NCBI GenBank assembly: GCA_021613535.1 | Contig: CP075496.1 | Coordinates: 12,400,001-12,464,000, forward strand | Length of the DNA: 64,000 nucleotides | From: Adineta vaga | Lineage: Eukaryota; Rotifera | Direction of reading: 5' to 3' | Part shown: in pieces, positions 11,082 through 24,082 of the stretch | How positions within the stretch are numbered: position 1 is the first letter of the stretch | Layout of the letters: each line of letters begins with the position of its first letter | Translations under genes and position numbers: made by a program | The notes under the pieces: model-generated | Told to the model about the DNA's origin: nothing | What the model saw: the letters and a program-made list of their open reading frames with translations, nothing else | Databases searched by the model: none

Positions 11082-12834
11082 TCTTCTATAATAGAAAGTA
11101 AAAAAGAAAGAAATTATAGGGATATGTTTGAAACGTAACTATCTACAAAATAATGTCATTAAGAAAAATAATTAATTTTATCATCTCTACTTATGACATT
11201 CATGTTTTACTTTTGTACTAGTTAAACTTTCTTAGTATAGGGACGAGAACGTTTGTCCTTGGGTATGTTTCGAGATGCACTGTAATATTTCTGTGTTTTT
11301 TTTCCTTCCTTTCTTTCTTCTCCACGAAAACTATTCAATAAATACTTTAGAGTATCGCTGTTTTTGTCACTGCCGTTGTGTTTTATTGGACTATGCATCG
11401 ATATATATGTATCCTCCCTTTCCGTTTGGACTACAGAACGAGAGAGAGAGAGAGAGAAAAAACATGACGTTATTGCAATCTCGTAATACACGATTTGAAA
11501 AGAAAAACAGTCTTTCTTATGTCAGTTTTTTTTTCATTTTCTTAATATATGATATGCGTTGATCTGTTAATTAAACTCAAGTCTGAAGGATGTAATATGC
11601 AACTGTGTTAGTATATATATACATAAATTAGTAGTTCTAGACGACATTCTACAAAAGATAATAAGTCGGAAATAGTTTTGTTACCATTGTGTCTATACGC
11701 CAAGAAAAAAGCATTTCTTTCTTCGATTTCAACTGCCTATTAGCATAAGTTTTGTATGGAATATTTAAGAATGAAGAAGAATTGCTAATTATGATTTACG
11801 TGTCAACAATCTTGAACAAATTCTAATGATCTATATTTTTTTTGTAAAACCAAAACTTTGAATGACTTTTATGATGAGATATAATTCTTTCCTTTTCGCC
11901 TATTTCTTATTTATTTTGTTATTAAGCACTTTGTCTGTCTTGAGTATTTGCTATTCGTTGTTTTTTGATGATAAGACATAGAGATATAAAATCGTGTAAA
12001 GTACTCAAGAGATAGAAACAAAATGTCATAAATAGTAACATCGATCAAAAGTCAAGTAAAACCTCTCAAGATAACTTTGATAATAATTGGTTTATGATGA
12101 CAAAACTCGTACAATATATGCATTTCATAGTCCCAAGCGATACATTCGTTTCATTTAGCAAAGAAATTGTAAGTAATCAAGATGGTCGTTATATTCTTTG
12201 CTTGATGGTGTTGTTGATATTTCTCAAGTCCTATACGTCAATAAGATTTTGAGGAATGTCTTTCATCACATATGAATAAATTTCGTCTGGCTAATCAACT
12301 AATGATTGTCATACGAAATCCATCATAACGTCATAATAAATTGTGCTGTAAGACAGTTATTGATTAGTATACTCTACCAAATGTATAGATCTTTGTTTAA
12401 TATGTGACATTCAATATTCAAAACTGACAAAATATTACATTTGATATTATGAATATCATTAACTCGAAAGTAGAGATAAAATCACCATTCACAAAAACAT
12501 CAGATATATTCAATGCTGAGAACAATCTACTTCATGTAACAAGAACGGCGATACTCATATTTTATATGTTCTCATACCTTTCGCAGAAATCAGAAGCCGA
12601 GATATTGTGTATTAATTGATAATGAGTCTGTAGAAGATTGTTTACGAAAATTATATGAGTACGACGTATCTTTTTTGATTGCTTGTATAAACACGTGGAA
12701 TAAAACAAAGAAGAAAAATGATACAGTTGAATGATTTAGATACTTTCAATGTTGATCGTCACTATTAATATCGTCATCATTTTATCATTTATTTATTTAC
12801 TTTTTCACCGCTACATTTTTCTAAAAATAATACA
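11082..12834. other. Intergenic, no gene recognised
   Basis: About 1.75 kb of AT-rich sequence. The longest frames start in a GAGA tract at 11440-11457 and lack codon structure or homology. No exon with good splice sites was found. The region separates the orphan gene (-) from the Pro/Gln-rich gene (+), so promoters for both should lie here. Confidence 0.55.
11440..11457. repeat. (GA)n microsatellite
   Basis: Nine consecutive GA units. Confidence 0.85.
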
Positions 12835-13374
12835 ATGGGTTCATCTTCGAGCAAAAAATCAAGTCCACAACAATCAGGAGTTGCTGGTCAACAGGCTCCT
12901 CCACAACAAATGCCTGTACAACAAATACCTGTTCAACAACCAATTCAGCAAGGACAAGGATTTGCACCGGCACAACAGCCAATGATGATGAATGCACCTC
13001 CGCAGCAGCAGCAGCAACAACAACAACCGATAATTGTAGCGCCTCAACAATCTGTTCCTCAACAGCAACCAATAATGATAGCACCTCAACAACAACAACA
13101 ACAGCAGCCAGTGATGATGGCACCTCAACAGTCTACGATGGTTCCTGCACCTCAGCAACAGCCTGTCATTATGACTCCTGTTGCGCCTCAACAACAGCAA
13201 TCTGTTATGGTTCCTGCACCCCAACCACAACCTATGATGGTTCCTGCACCCCAACCACAACCTATGATGGTTTCTGCTCCTCAGCAACAACAACCTATGA
13301 TAGTAGCCAGTGCTCCCGAACAACCACCACAAATGGTTGCTCAAGCACAACCAATTCAAGGTGGTTATTTTTAA
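12835..13374 (+). CDS. Pro/Gln-rich low-complexity protein with predicted N-myristoylation
   Basis: Single-exon, 179 residues. It opens MGSSSSKKSSPQQ, a strong N-myristoylation context: Gly2, Ser at position 6 and following Lys residues. The rest is almost entirely Gln, Pro, Met, Val and Ala, built from degenerate units such as VPAPQPQPMM, with several poly-Gln runs, and ends GGYF. It is probably an intrinsically disordered, membrane-tethered protein. No catalytic or binding domain is visible and I do not recognise a family. The reverse strand is also open here, but only as a shadow of the CAA/CAG-rich repeats. Confidence 0.75.
   Translation: MGSSSSKKSSPQQSGVAGQQAPPQQMPVQQIPVQQPIQQGQGFAPAQQPMMMNAPPQQQQQQQQPIIVAPQQSVPQQQPIMIAPQQQQQQQPVMMAPQQSTMVPAPQQQPVIMTPVAPQQQQSVMVPAPQPQPMMVPAPQPQPMMVSAPQQQQPMIVASAPEQPPQMVAQAQPIQGGYF
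13211..13270 (+). repeat. 30 bp tandem duplication inside the Pro/Gln-rich gene
   Basis: Two identical 30 bp units in a row (13211-13240 and 13241-13270) each encode a VPAPQPQPMM-type decapeptide. A third, diverged unit follows. Identity at the DNA level suggests recent expansion. Confidence 0.85.
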
Positions 13375-13738
13375 TCACTCTCATCCGTTTGCGTATACGA
13401 AATGTTGTTGAACTTTCTTCTTTCAATTTATATTTGAGAATATGCCAGTATTCGCTATCAAAATGTCGTTCATTTATTTAGCTAAGCTGTTTTCATTTGT
13501 ATTTACATTTCTGTATATAAAAATATAAAAAAATTACAATATTATACAAAAAGAACTTTTTGATAATGAATGTAATCTAATCTGTTGATCTACTATCACA
13601 TTTTGTTGAAAGTTGTTTTTGTTTGACTGATTTTTTGAATCCATAATAATGCTTATATACTCATTGTGAGAATATGGTCGATAATGGGATGGGATAGATG
13701 TAAGAATATTGCCAACAATTGACTTCATTTGAGCGTAG

Positions 13739-14249
13739 CTATAATGTTGATAGAATTTTAAGAAAAGAGAAAAATAAAACTACACTTGTTTGACCAACAC
13801 CAAGTAGAAAACAAAAGAATGGTTTAATTTCGACAGAGGCAGCATAAAATATAGCCGAAAGAAGTGCAGCTACAAAAGAAATATACAATGTGTTATGTTA
13901 AGTTTTATTTTACTCAAAAAATTTATTTACTAGTAAGTGCAGATGGAATTATTGGCGTTATAATACCAGCTATCATAATTAATAATGCGTACCATCGTCC
14001 AATTTTATGACTTCTCAATGATATAATAGCAACTATCATAGCAATTAAATGAACAACAATAGAAGTCATAAAACACCAAAGAAAGATTTCTACCCATATA
14101 TCTAAATTAGATGAAAATCAAGGAAATTAGAAATCAATTTTTTCAAGAGAAAATAACATACCACCAAATTCAACAAGACGATATTTAGGTGTTAATTTTA
14201 ATGAATCAACAAACCGTCCAAATGAAAGTTCATGTACTATTTGAGGCAT
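13739..14249 (-). CDS. TMEM170: TMEM170-family transmembrane protein
   Basis: Three exons (14162-14249, 13931-14101, 13739-13869) give 129 residues. The match to human TMEM170A is clear in its membrane segments: IFLWCFMTSIVVHLIAM, SLRSHKIGRW (human TLRHHKYGRF), MIAGIITPIIPSALT, then LLGVGQTSVV and the C-terminal FLKILSTL (human FLRILATL). TMEM170A shapes ER sheets and affects nuclear envelope and pore assembly in mammals. The gene is divergent from IFT80, with 288 bp between start codons. Confidence 0.88.
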
Positions 14250-14537
14250 TGAGATTATATTTTATAAAAGATGATGAAGAACGATAGATGAATAAATACA
14301 ATAATTAATTAAACATACATACAACACAAAACAACTACTATTTTCATTCATTCATTCATTCATTCATTTTTTGTTTTTGTTTCGTTCTCTTCTTTCATTA
14401 GACCTATACGTATCCAATCATCAAATGGCTCGTACTCTTTCGAAAGGTGTTTACTAAGTAACATTCTTTATCAATGGCAGTAGTGTTCATCATTGACAGG
14501 AAAAGTCGATTTTCTTTGGATACAGTTTTATTGAATG
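14250..14537. promoter_or_regulatory. Short divergent intergenic region, putative bidirectional promoter
   Basis: Only 288 bp separate the start codons of TMEM170 (-) and IFT80 (+), so both promoters must share it. It contains an ATTC tetranucleotide run at 14344-14368. No recognised transcription factor site was confirmed. Confidence 0.5.
14344..14368. repeat. (ATTC)n microsatellite
   Basis: About six tandem ATTC units between the divergent starts of TMEM170 and IFT80. Confidence 0.85.
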
Positions 14538-17500
14538 ATGCGTTTGAAATTTATATTTCCTACAACATTTCGACATCATGGTCGTGTCGATTGCATTGGA
14601 TGGATGTCAACAGATGATCTATATTCAGTCGGAGAAGATCATATCATATATAAATATAATATTATACAAAATGAATTGATTGAAATTGCTGAATTAGCAC
14701 AAGATTTATATGCACTTGATATGCATTGGTTACCGAAAGGAACAAGTGCAAGTAGTAAACGAAGCATTGGATCAGATCTTTTTGTTCTTGCTACGAGCGA
14801 TGGTATAAATTGCTCGTATCACTTTACAATAAGAAATTTTCTAGTAAATATTTAGGTAAATTTTGTTTGATGAACAAAACTGGACGAGTAGAAAAAATGG
14901 TTGAAGCACATCAAGGTGCAACCATTTGTGTTCGATGGAATTCAGATGGAAGTCAATTAGCAACAGGTAGATTTATCATTAGAAAAACTGTTTCTAGTTT
15001 TCTAATTGACTTTCTAGGCGGTGAAGATGGACAAATTCGAATTTGGGCACGTTCTGGCATGTTACGTTCTAATCTAGTTCAATCAGGTAGATTCTTTCTT
15101 TGATCTATTTATTTTCATAGTGTACACAATTTAGCTACACCAATATTTTGTATATGTTGGTCTGCTGATAATGATGCAATACTTTATTGTACAGGAAAAC
15201 ATCTTGTTATAAAATCATTTTCATTGAATTCAAAACCAAATACTGTATAGATATGAAATAGGAGCTAAAGAAAGAGTATTGAAATGTTTATTTGTATATT
15301 ATCTAGTGGAAAGCGCATGATCAATTTATTTTGAAATGTGATTGGAATACAGTCAATAATCTAATTATCTCAGGTGGTGAAGATTGTCGATATAGAGTAT
15401 GTATTGTTCTATTTCCATTCATTCGTAGCACATGTCTTATTTCCTTGAAGATATGGGACATAGTCGGTCGTCCATTGTATACTAGTCAAATATTTGAATA
15501 TCCAATTACAAGTCTTGCATGGGCACCTGATGGATTAAATTTTGCGGTGGGTTCTTATAATACCATACGACTATGTGATAGCGTTGGAGTATGTATTTTT
15601 TCAAAAATATTTGCTACATTGTTGATATATATCGAAAATCATTTGTAATGTTTTGTTTCTAGTGGTGTCATTCTGTAGAAAAATTTAAAGATGGTAGCAT
15701 ATTTAGTGTCTCATGGTCAAGTGATAGCACACAGCTAGCATGCGGTTGTGGAGCAGGTCGAGTCGGTGTTGGACATATTATTGAGCGGTATGAGATAACT
15801 TTATATGTATCGATTATGAAAAATAGTAATGTGTATATTCTAGTCGAATGAATTGGCATTATTTGGAATTTGTTCTTACCGATCCAAAAGTGATAACTGT
15901 TAGTAATTGTGAAACAGAATTGATCGATAAAATAGAATTGAAAGATCGTCTTGTTAACATGTCAGTTAGTTTTGGATATTTAATTGTTTTAACCAATAAT
16001 CAAGGTTTAATATATAAGTAAATCATCAATTCTACGAAAATATATTGATTTGTTTGTCAAATTTTATGCAGTTGTAAACAATTTGGTCATCCAGCTGTAT
16101 TTGACTTACGTGATATATCAATGAATTTAATTGTTCAAGCAGAAAAGTAATTCAAAATCATCAATAAATATTCCTCTTCTCATCTGATATCATTCAGATA
16201 TTTTCTTCTTTCCGATGGAATGAATATTTCAATTTATTCATACGAAGGTCGACTTGTTTCAATACCGAAACTAATATCACCCAAACCTAATTCAATCCAC
16301 AGAAACACAGTTTCACTTAGTCTTGATACGATTGCTGTTCGTGATTCAACAGATTCAAAATGTAAGTTTAGTACTTGATGAACGACAGACATTATTCATT
16401 CCATTTAGCCATTATATTCTTTGATATCAATGGAAAACCAATCGTTGATGGAAAACCAATATCTCATACGGTATATCAACTATTTTGTCTCGAATTGTTC
16501 ATTCTTTCTTTTTGAGTTTAGCATGAAATAAATTATTTAGCATTGAATCCAACAGGTCCAATTCAAGAGCGAAAGCTTGCATTTGTTGATAAATTTCAAG
16601 ATCTATTTCTCACGAATGTTCATACAGCAGAACCAAATCAACGAATTCGAAAGCTTTGTAAAAATTTCACTTAACAAACGATTTCAATATAAACATGTAT
16701 TCATATTTTGTGTTAGGTACTAATATTACTAGTTTTCATTGGAATGAGATAAATGGAATGTTAGCTGCTATTATCGATGGAAAATTAAATATTTGGTTGT
16801 ATCCAAATGTTATGTTTATTTATCCGAACTTATTAAATCAAACTATTTATCGAATCGAATCAAAGTAGACTATTGTTTGAAGGTATATTCAAAGAATAAT
16901 TTTGTTTTTTTGCTTTAGTAATTTTGGTAAGAATCCATCGATCATCGAATTTCATCATTCTCAAATAACAATTCGTAAATCAACTGGTGCATTAATTCAA
17001 TGTGCAATACCAATTTATTATGAACTTTGTCTTAATTTACTGATTGCAAATCGAGCAGATGAAGCTTTACAATTATGTCAATACATTTCAGTAAAGCGAA
17101 ATTCTTTTATTTTAACAAACTATAGATAAGTTCATCTAGGATGATTCGATTTATGCATTAATTGCAGTTATCTCATTATCTAATCGTGATTTTGATTCAG
17201 CAGAAAATACATTGGCTCATTTATTAAATGTGAAATTTCTAAAACAAATTTCTAAACTAAACAAAAAGTATCGATAATGTTATTTTAGACTGAAATGGTT
17301 TTCTGTTTACAAAATCTTCGTTCAATCACATCGAAAGAAGAACGTGAAGCTGAAATTGTATTGATTACTGGTGGAAATTTACAAGAAGTAGAAGGATATT
17401 ATTTACAAGCAAATAAACCTCTTCATGCTATTATTCTACATCTTAATGAACATAATTGGAATCGGTTAGTTTTCAAAAATAATTCAAAGTTTATCTGATT

Positions 17501-17778
17501 ATAATTTAATCTAGAGCAATTGATTTAACTCAACGGTATCCACAATATTTGGAAATAGTTGTTGGTTATCGACAAAAGTATTTGAATGAATATGGGAATG
17601 GAAAAAAAGAAACAAATTCGAAATATTTACAAGCAATAAAAACTGTCCGTTTAACAATTTCGATTTGAATTCTTTCATGTCTTTTCTTTGACTTTAGATT
17701 AATATCGATTGGAATCGAATTAGTGCAAAATTACGCAAAGATTTAGGTGACAATTATACATTGAAAATTATCGATTAA
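14538..17778 (+). CDS. IFT80: Intraflagellar transport protein 80
   Basis: About 15 short exons separated by 45-65 bp introns, all frame-consistent. The ATG at 14538 is preferred over the one at 14535 because family members begin MRLK. Landmarks shared with vertebrate IFT80: [22 protein letters not shown] then [15 protein letters not shown] with [35 protein letters not shown], and near the end [14 protein letters not shown] and [10 protein letters not shown]-like residues. The N-terminal two thirds form WD40 propellers and the C-terminal third is helical (TPR-like). IFT80 is a peripheral IFT-B subunit needed for anterograde transport and cilium assembly. The WDR93-like gene follows after 124 bp on the same strand. 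Confidence 0.93.
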
Positions 17779-17818
17779 ACATCTTTTCTATTTTTCTATT
17801 TATAAAAGATATATACAT

Positions 17819-17833
17819 CTCTCTCTCTCTCTC
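17819..17833. repeat. (CT)n microsatellite between IFT80 and the WDR93-like gene
   Basis: A short CT run in the 124 bp gap between the two genes. Together with the downstream CTTCTTTTCAG it makes a pyrimidine-rich acceptor region. Confidence 0.8.
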
Positions 17834-17902
17834 ACTGTGCAGTGTATTTCTTAATCTCAGTATTTTCTCACATTGATCTTCTTTTCAGATTATTTTGAAA
17901 TT

Positions 17903-20900
17903 ATGAGTGCCACTCGACGTCGTACAAAAACCAAAACTCCATCAGCATCTACACTAAAGTTTGTTTATATGAATAAATATCATAATAGTCACTTTGATTA
18001 TTTTAGAGATCATACAACAGATAGTGAACCATTCATTCCAGTACCATCTCGACAAGGATTTTTAAATGATCGTACAGATTTCACTCTAGATCCATCATTA
18101 ATATTTGATCAATTACCTCAACCATTTCGGTTTGTTTGATTTGAAGAAAATTCGAAAAAAAACTAAAGTAAAACTGAAATTGATATATTTTTTCCATATT
18201 TTTTAGACGAATCAATAAAATTCTCGAACGAATATTTGATGATGCATGGACAATTATTGAACAACATGACAAACAACGTGTTTCTGAACAATCAAAATTT
18301 GTATCCGCACAACATACATCATCAACAATAATAAATGTAGATTTTCTCAAACTATATTCATAACTGTATAATGAAATATTTTAGACTCCATTTCCTATAT
18401 CCATCATCGGTAGTCATACTTCAGGAACTTTATGTTTTCTGAATGGCATGTTCAATGAACAATCCTATCTTGTTTGTTATGATAATCAAGTAGATGAAAT
18501 CGTCAATCAAGTTATGATTGATAGTGTATTAAAACAAATGATTGTATTTAAACTAGAAGCATCCATAAAAAATACAATTTATTTCTTAAGTGTGATTGAT
18601 AAATCTGGTATGAGAAAATGAAACTCAAATTTCGAACTTCTTCTATCCATTCATTTGCAGGATATTGGAAAATGATGGCTTATAAAAATCAACAGTATTA
18701 TCTATTATTTACTCAATTTGAAACAGAAGTATACATGAAAAGTTTTCAATGACTATCTTAAAGATTGTTTTCTAGGATGATAGTAAACGTCCATTATGTT
18801 TAATGACTCAAATTGGATTGAAAGATGATTATTTAGTTGTTTCTTGGTTTGGTAAATTGAAATGATTCTAGTAATTTGTAAGAAAATCTATTCGATTTAG
18901 GTGTTAATCATGATTCGTGGATTGAAGTATATAAATTACCAAAAGAACAATGGAAAACTGAAATTGCAAATCAAGAACAAGTAATTTTTTCTTTGCAAAG
19001 AAATACACTTTGTAAATAAGACTTTGAACTGTGATTCATATAGGCAATTGCTGCTAGTAAAAATCAAGCAGAAGAGAATACAACAGATCCGTCAATCGAA
19101 GGAGAATTAACATTGATACGTGCTCAATTCTCTCGTCCATCTTTATTATTTAAAGCGAAAGCTCCTAAATTTAGTCCAGGTATGAAAAGACTATTCTCTT
19201 TCTATGTTTTCAGTAATAACACATTCTAATGTTTAGGTTCAAATAATTTCCAACAATTGATGAAAAATACAGAAAACTCATCAAATATTGGACAAGGAAC
19301 AGCAAATCATTTTTTTACTTCACAAATAATTGACTACAGAACCGTATTGATCAGAGATTTAATGTTACAATCAAAGAAGATAGATGTAGCTGATCGACCA
19401 ATAGCAGTACCTAAAGCAGATTTACTTCCTTCGATGTAAATATCTAAGACAACGATTTTCTCAATAAAAACTGAATTGATTCCTTTTTATTTTTAGAATA
19501 CCTAATATTCTTTTCATTCCCGCTGGAACACCAACAGGTAAATAATAGTAACTGAAAATGAATTTAGTGATAAGAAGATTTGAGTGGGTGGTGTTTAAAT
19601 CAGTGCTATTTTTGGAAAAATTTTCAGGTTCAAATACTCTAGCAGTTAGTTGGCCAACAACGAATCAATTGTTGATATACAAAGTTTCAAAACCTGAAAG
19701 TAAAGGAAAAGGTAGGTAAACTTTCTCATATTTGATTTTTCACTGTATATATTCATTTTACAGAAGCATCAGATGCACGTCCTATGTCCATATGGCCATT
19801 TTCTACTCGTATTACAAGTTTATCCTATGATGCAAAACATGAACATCTTGCTGTAGCTCTCCAATCAGGAAATGTCTGTATTATTGAACGAACAAATGGT
19901 AATTAGATAATTGAAATCATACGATCGAATATATGATATTTGATCTGTTATAGGTGTGAAAGATCTTCCAACAATCCAACATATTAGTTCAGATTCAATT
20001 TCTGATATTCATGCACTTGATTCTCTCGAGTATTCATTTAATATTAATAATCAAAAGAAACACAATGGATTCTTTATGTTATCCGATGATGGTAAAATCT
20101 ATCAAGTTAAATTCAAATCATTATTATCAAATGACAACATGGATGAACAACAAAATATAGCTGTCTGTTTTCCACCGTATGTCAATTCTCTCTTTTGATA
20201 ATAACAAAAAACTAAATTCTATTTATTCTAATAGAGAACAAAGTAAAGATACATCGAAAATTGTTCAAATGATGTTTTTTAATTGTAATCCATCGAATTT
20301 AGTAAGTTAATAATTTGATTGCGAAAAAACGAAGATCAACTCCTTTTTAATTTCTAGTTTGTTAGTATCAATGAATTAAATCGTGTTTATATTAATGATG
20401 CATTGAAATGTACACAGTTATGTGAAATTGTTTTATCAGAATCTACCAAGAATGAAAATGAAGCATTACAAATTGCACTTATTGATGATGCAAGATCAGT
20501 TATTATCGGAGGTATTTATACTCTCTATAAGTTAAGATATAAATATAAGCTTTACTGAATTTTATTTAGTTCCTGAAAATAATAAACAATCTGAAGAAAA
20601 TCAAACATCATCTTTGCGTCTTTATCGCGTTCCATTGGAACACTTTCCTTCACTTGAAACTTATTATCCTGAACGTAAATCTCCAATTATCGATGAAATA
20701 GAACCAGTTATTGAAACGAAATCATCAAAAACAGCTGTTTCTCATTCGAAAAAGAAAGAACAACCAGTAATTGAAATGGACAAAACTGCATTATTATTCG
20801 ATGAAAAAATCAAAGAAATCTTTCTTCAACGGTAATACAAATGATTTTCCTTCTTTCTCTATTAATTTGTCATTATTTTCTCTTTACAGACAATCCCATA

Positions 20901-20983
20901 CTATCGAACGACGTGAACGTTTACGTACACGTTGGAATGAAATCAAACTTCATTGCAATCCAGTTTATGATCAAACAACATAA
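17903..20983 (+). CDS. Beta-propeller protein, probably WDR93-like
   Basis: Many small exons read without frame breaks from MSATRRRTKTKTPS to a C terminus ending NPVYDQTT. Near residue 60 is the block DQLPQPFRRINKILERIFDD, which recalls the LPQP(Y/F)RMI block I associate with WDR93 proteins. The middle and C-terminal parts contain propeller-like beta strands (such as LAVSWPTTNQLLIYKV and LAVALQSGNVCIIER) but few canonical WD motifs. WDR93 is linked to motile cilia, which would fit the adjoining IFT80. The assignment rests on a short remembered motif and architecture and could be wrong; another ciliary WD protein is the main alternative. The ATG follows an ATTGATCTTCTTTTCAG acceptor-like site by 14 bp. 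Confidence 0.6.
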
Positions 20984-21063
20984 GATGAGAAATCTTATTT
21001 ATTGACATTAAAATATAAAAAAAGAAAGCGAAGATGGAGAATAATATTGGCGCATAAGAGAAT

Positions 21064-24000
21064 CTATATTTTGACATTTGCATGATCTTTAATAGGCACT
21101 GTTAAACACGTATCTAAATCGGGATTATTTTCAGCTAATGAATTTTTCTTATAAAACTCAACTAAATCTTTTAATGAGAAAAATGATCGATCACAATAAG
21201 CCATTGTATTTCCATTTATTGTAGTCGATTGAGCATTTTTAGGAAAATTAGATGCAATAAATCGAAATGCATATGTATTAGCTGGATCACGACCAATACG
21301 ACAATCATAAATAATATTATTATGTACTAAAGTTAATGCATATAAACCATTTGATGATGTACGAATGAGAAATGTTCCTTCACCACATGGTTTCAATAAT
21401 CTATGAGCTGCTTCACGTGTAATAGTTGATAAATACCATTTTTCATCGGTTGGTAAACCAAGAAAACTATTTGCAAAGAAGATTAAAATATAGAAATATT
21501 TATTTAATTTTTCTTTATTACTCGTTTATTTGATGTTGTTCAACACCTTTATCACCAACTAATTTTACACACGTCGCAATTTTATTTTCGCAACTAGTCA
21601 TTTCATTCTTTGTTGTTTCTAATGTTTTAACTAATTGTTCACGTTTCAATTGTCTTTCTGTAAAAGTTTCATTTAATCCACGAAGATTATTAACAAAATG
21701 TCCAACACGTTGTTCAAGATATTTAAATGAACGATCAAATTCACTTTTTTCTGTCGCTTTTTGACATTGTAAGAAATTATCACGATTTAATTTCATTTGT
21801 TTTTCATAAATCATTTGAATTCTAAAAGAAGAAGAAGAAAAAGATATATATATATATAAGAAACGAGAAGTTTCACTTCTCAATTATTATTAAACTTACT
21901 TTCCATAAGCCATTGTTGATCGTTGTATTTCACTCATGTATGCTGTAATTTGATCAATTTCAACTTTCAATGATGAACATTCATGTTCCATTTCATTATA
22001 TTTATTTGTTAATTCTAGTAATGTAATACGTAAAAGATTGATATCATGTTTTATACTTGAAAGAACAGCTGCGTAACTATCCATATCATCATAACCAAGA
22101 TTCGATAGGAATATATCACGATGGATTGGTTTATTTAATTTCATATCAGATTTTAGAATAGGAAAATGTTTTGATAAAGAATTTTGTGTGTAATATTCGA
22201 TTAATTCTTGAATTGATCGAAAAAAACATGAACTCAATGAGAAACCGTATTGACCTTGTTTATTCATACAAATTTTAATGAAACGTTGTTGACCATCGAG
22301 TTGAACAACGAGTGTAAAAGGTGCCGATACACTTGCTTCAGTTGAAAAACGTACATAAAAATCACCATCATTGATTGGAATTGTGTTCGTAAGAAGTTTA
22401 TTGATTAATAATTGATGATCTTGTCGTTTATAAAACCATGGACATTTATCAAGTGATTGTTCTTGAGATATGGCTGCATTTAATGCTGGTGCTTGTTGAA
22501 AAGTATTCAATGGTGGTCGTTCAACTTGCCAATCAATTTCATAAATAAAACGTTTTAATAAATGAACATGATCTTTATCATTACGAGAATGAGACATTAT
22601 CATTGGCCATGGTGGTCTAAAGAAAAACGAATAGATCATAGGATGATTATTATTCTTAATATTTACCGAAATATAAGTTGTTTAAATATTGCAACAAGTT
22701 TATCAACAACTCGTTCGGGTTCATACGGTTTAACAGCATGATGTTGATTGAGATTTGTCATCGAAAGATCATAATCGAGTTTCCAAATTTTAATTATATG
22801 ACACATCATAAATTTAAGAAAATCAACATAAAATGGCATAGAATAATTTGCAACAAATTCTTGTATAACTTGTGTAGGAGCATTGACCAAATTAAGAAAA
22901 TCTTCATAGTTTTCATCGGGTATAATACCTACATAATATAAAATGTATACAAATTGTACAGAAAGGAACTCAGTGCATCTTCTAATGGCATGATAGACTT
23001 GTTTCTTTTTTTTGGTATTGAACTTATTAAACTTACCTATTCCTGGTTCTTTCAAACTAACTTTAACTAAACTTGCTAATTCTGACAATTCCATTTTACC
23101 GAAATCCATTTTTTCAATATCCTACAAAAGAAATTCATTAATCAATAAATAAATAAACAAAAGAATATTCTTATACATTATCATTAATTAATCTTCTTAA
23201 TTGAGCAATACGTGTTGATTCAATAGAAAATCGGTAAGCATCAATTAATGATAGTTTTGGATTTTCTTTAACAATATTTTCAAGAGATTGACAAAGACGA
23301 GTTATAATAATAGGTAATTGAGTTTTGGAATCAATCGGTTGATCATTAAAATCTGTTCCAATAATAATATGACATTCCAATTGTCTATTCGTATGTACAC
23401 AACGTTTCGAAGGTAATTTTGAACATTGTCGATGCATAATAAGACCACAACGACTACATTGTAAACCTTGATGAATAATTCCATAAAGAGATTTTTCACA
23501 TAAATCACACGTATGTCTTTCATAAAATGTTGTACATATAAAATTATCGCCATGATTATTTGTTGTATGTTGACTACGAAAACGTTCAAATGATATAGGA
23601 CGATATTTATCACGTGTTTTCAATTCTTTAATTGCATCTAAGATTGCTTGACGTTGAAAAGCATCATGAATATGATCATGTTTTAATTGTTCATCAGTTA
23701 ATGACAATAAAATTTCACCATCATATTTTAATGTTTGAAAATTTGGTGCATAACGATATAAATTCACGACAGCTAACCATTCGCATACATCATTAACGGT
23801 CCAATCACTCACAGGTATACTCGAATCATATGTTACTAATGCACGATTATTTGGATGACATGCATTTAAACCAGGACATGTACCTGCTGTCAAATCTAAT
23901 GTACATTCAACATGAAAATAATCTCCACAATTTGTACATTGATAACCAATATTTCCTGAACCCCAAATATAATCTTCACAATACGGACACCATGCTGGTG

Positions 24001-24082
24001 ATTTAAAATATCGTAAACGATATTTATGATCACTAACTATTGTTTCTCGATGTGGAGATGTAATAGGAACATAGTTTGCCAT
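21064..24082 (-). CDS. PI3-kinase p85-type regulatory subunit with N-terminal C1-SAM-C1
   Basis: Six exons (23177-24082, 23037-23121, 22667-22928, 21900-22616, 21522-21821, 21064-21466) join in phase to 890 residues. Order of domains: a C1 zinc finger (about 19-70, H...CPYC...CTNC...HVEC), a SAM domain (about 92-155, WTVNDVCEWLAVVNLYRY), a second C1 (about 172-228), a BH/RhoGAP-like domain (about 255-400), an N-terminal SH2 (about 475-575, with GDFYVRFS), an inter-SH2 coiled coil (about 590-755), and a C-terminal SH2 (about 768-880, with GTFLIRTSS). The BH-SH2-coiled coil-SH2 tail is that of class IA p85, which binds phosphotyrosine and holds and inhibits the p110 catalytic subunit. Both SH2 Arg residues are present. 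In place of the vertebrate SH3 there are two C1 domains and a SAM, implying lipid or protein recruitment. Confidence 0.88.

Noticed and set aside
12821-13359. Two long minus-strand frames opposite the Pro/Gln-rich gene
   Set aside because: They are shadows of CAA/CAG repeats (Leu/Val/Arg-rich) with no independent support.
13534-13728. Minus-strand frame next to TMEM170 that might be its C-terminal extension
   Set aside because: TMEM170 already ends at 13739 with a C terminus (LKILSTL) matching the human protein; this frame is 3' UTR.
22929-23036. Open reading through the p85 intron as a coding insert
   Set aside because: Splicing GTAAGT to TATGTAG restores the BH-domain alignment and phase, while read-through inserts a Lys-rich non-homologous stretch.
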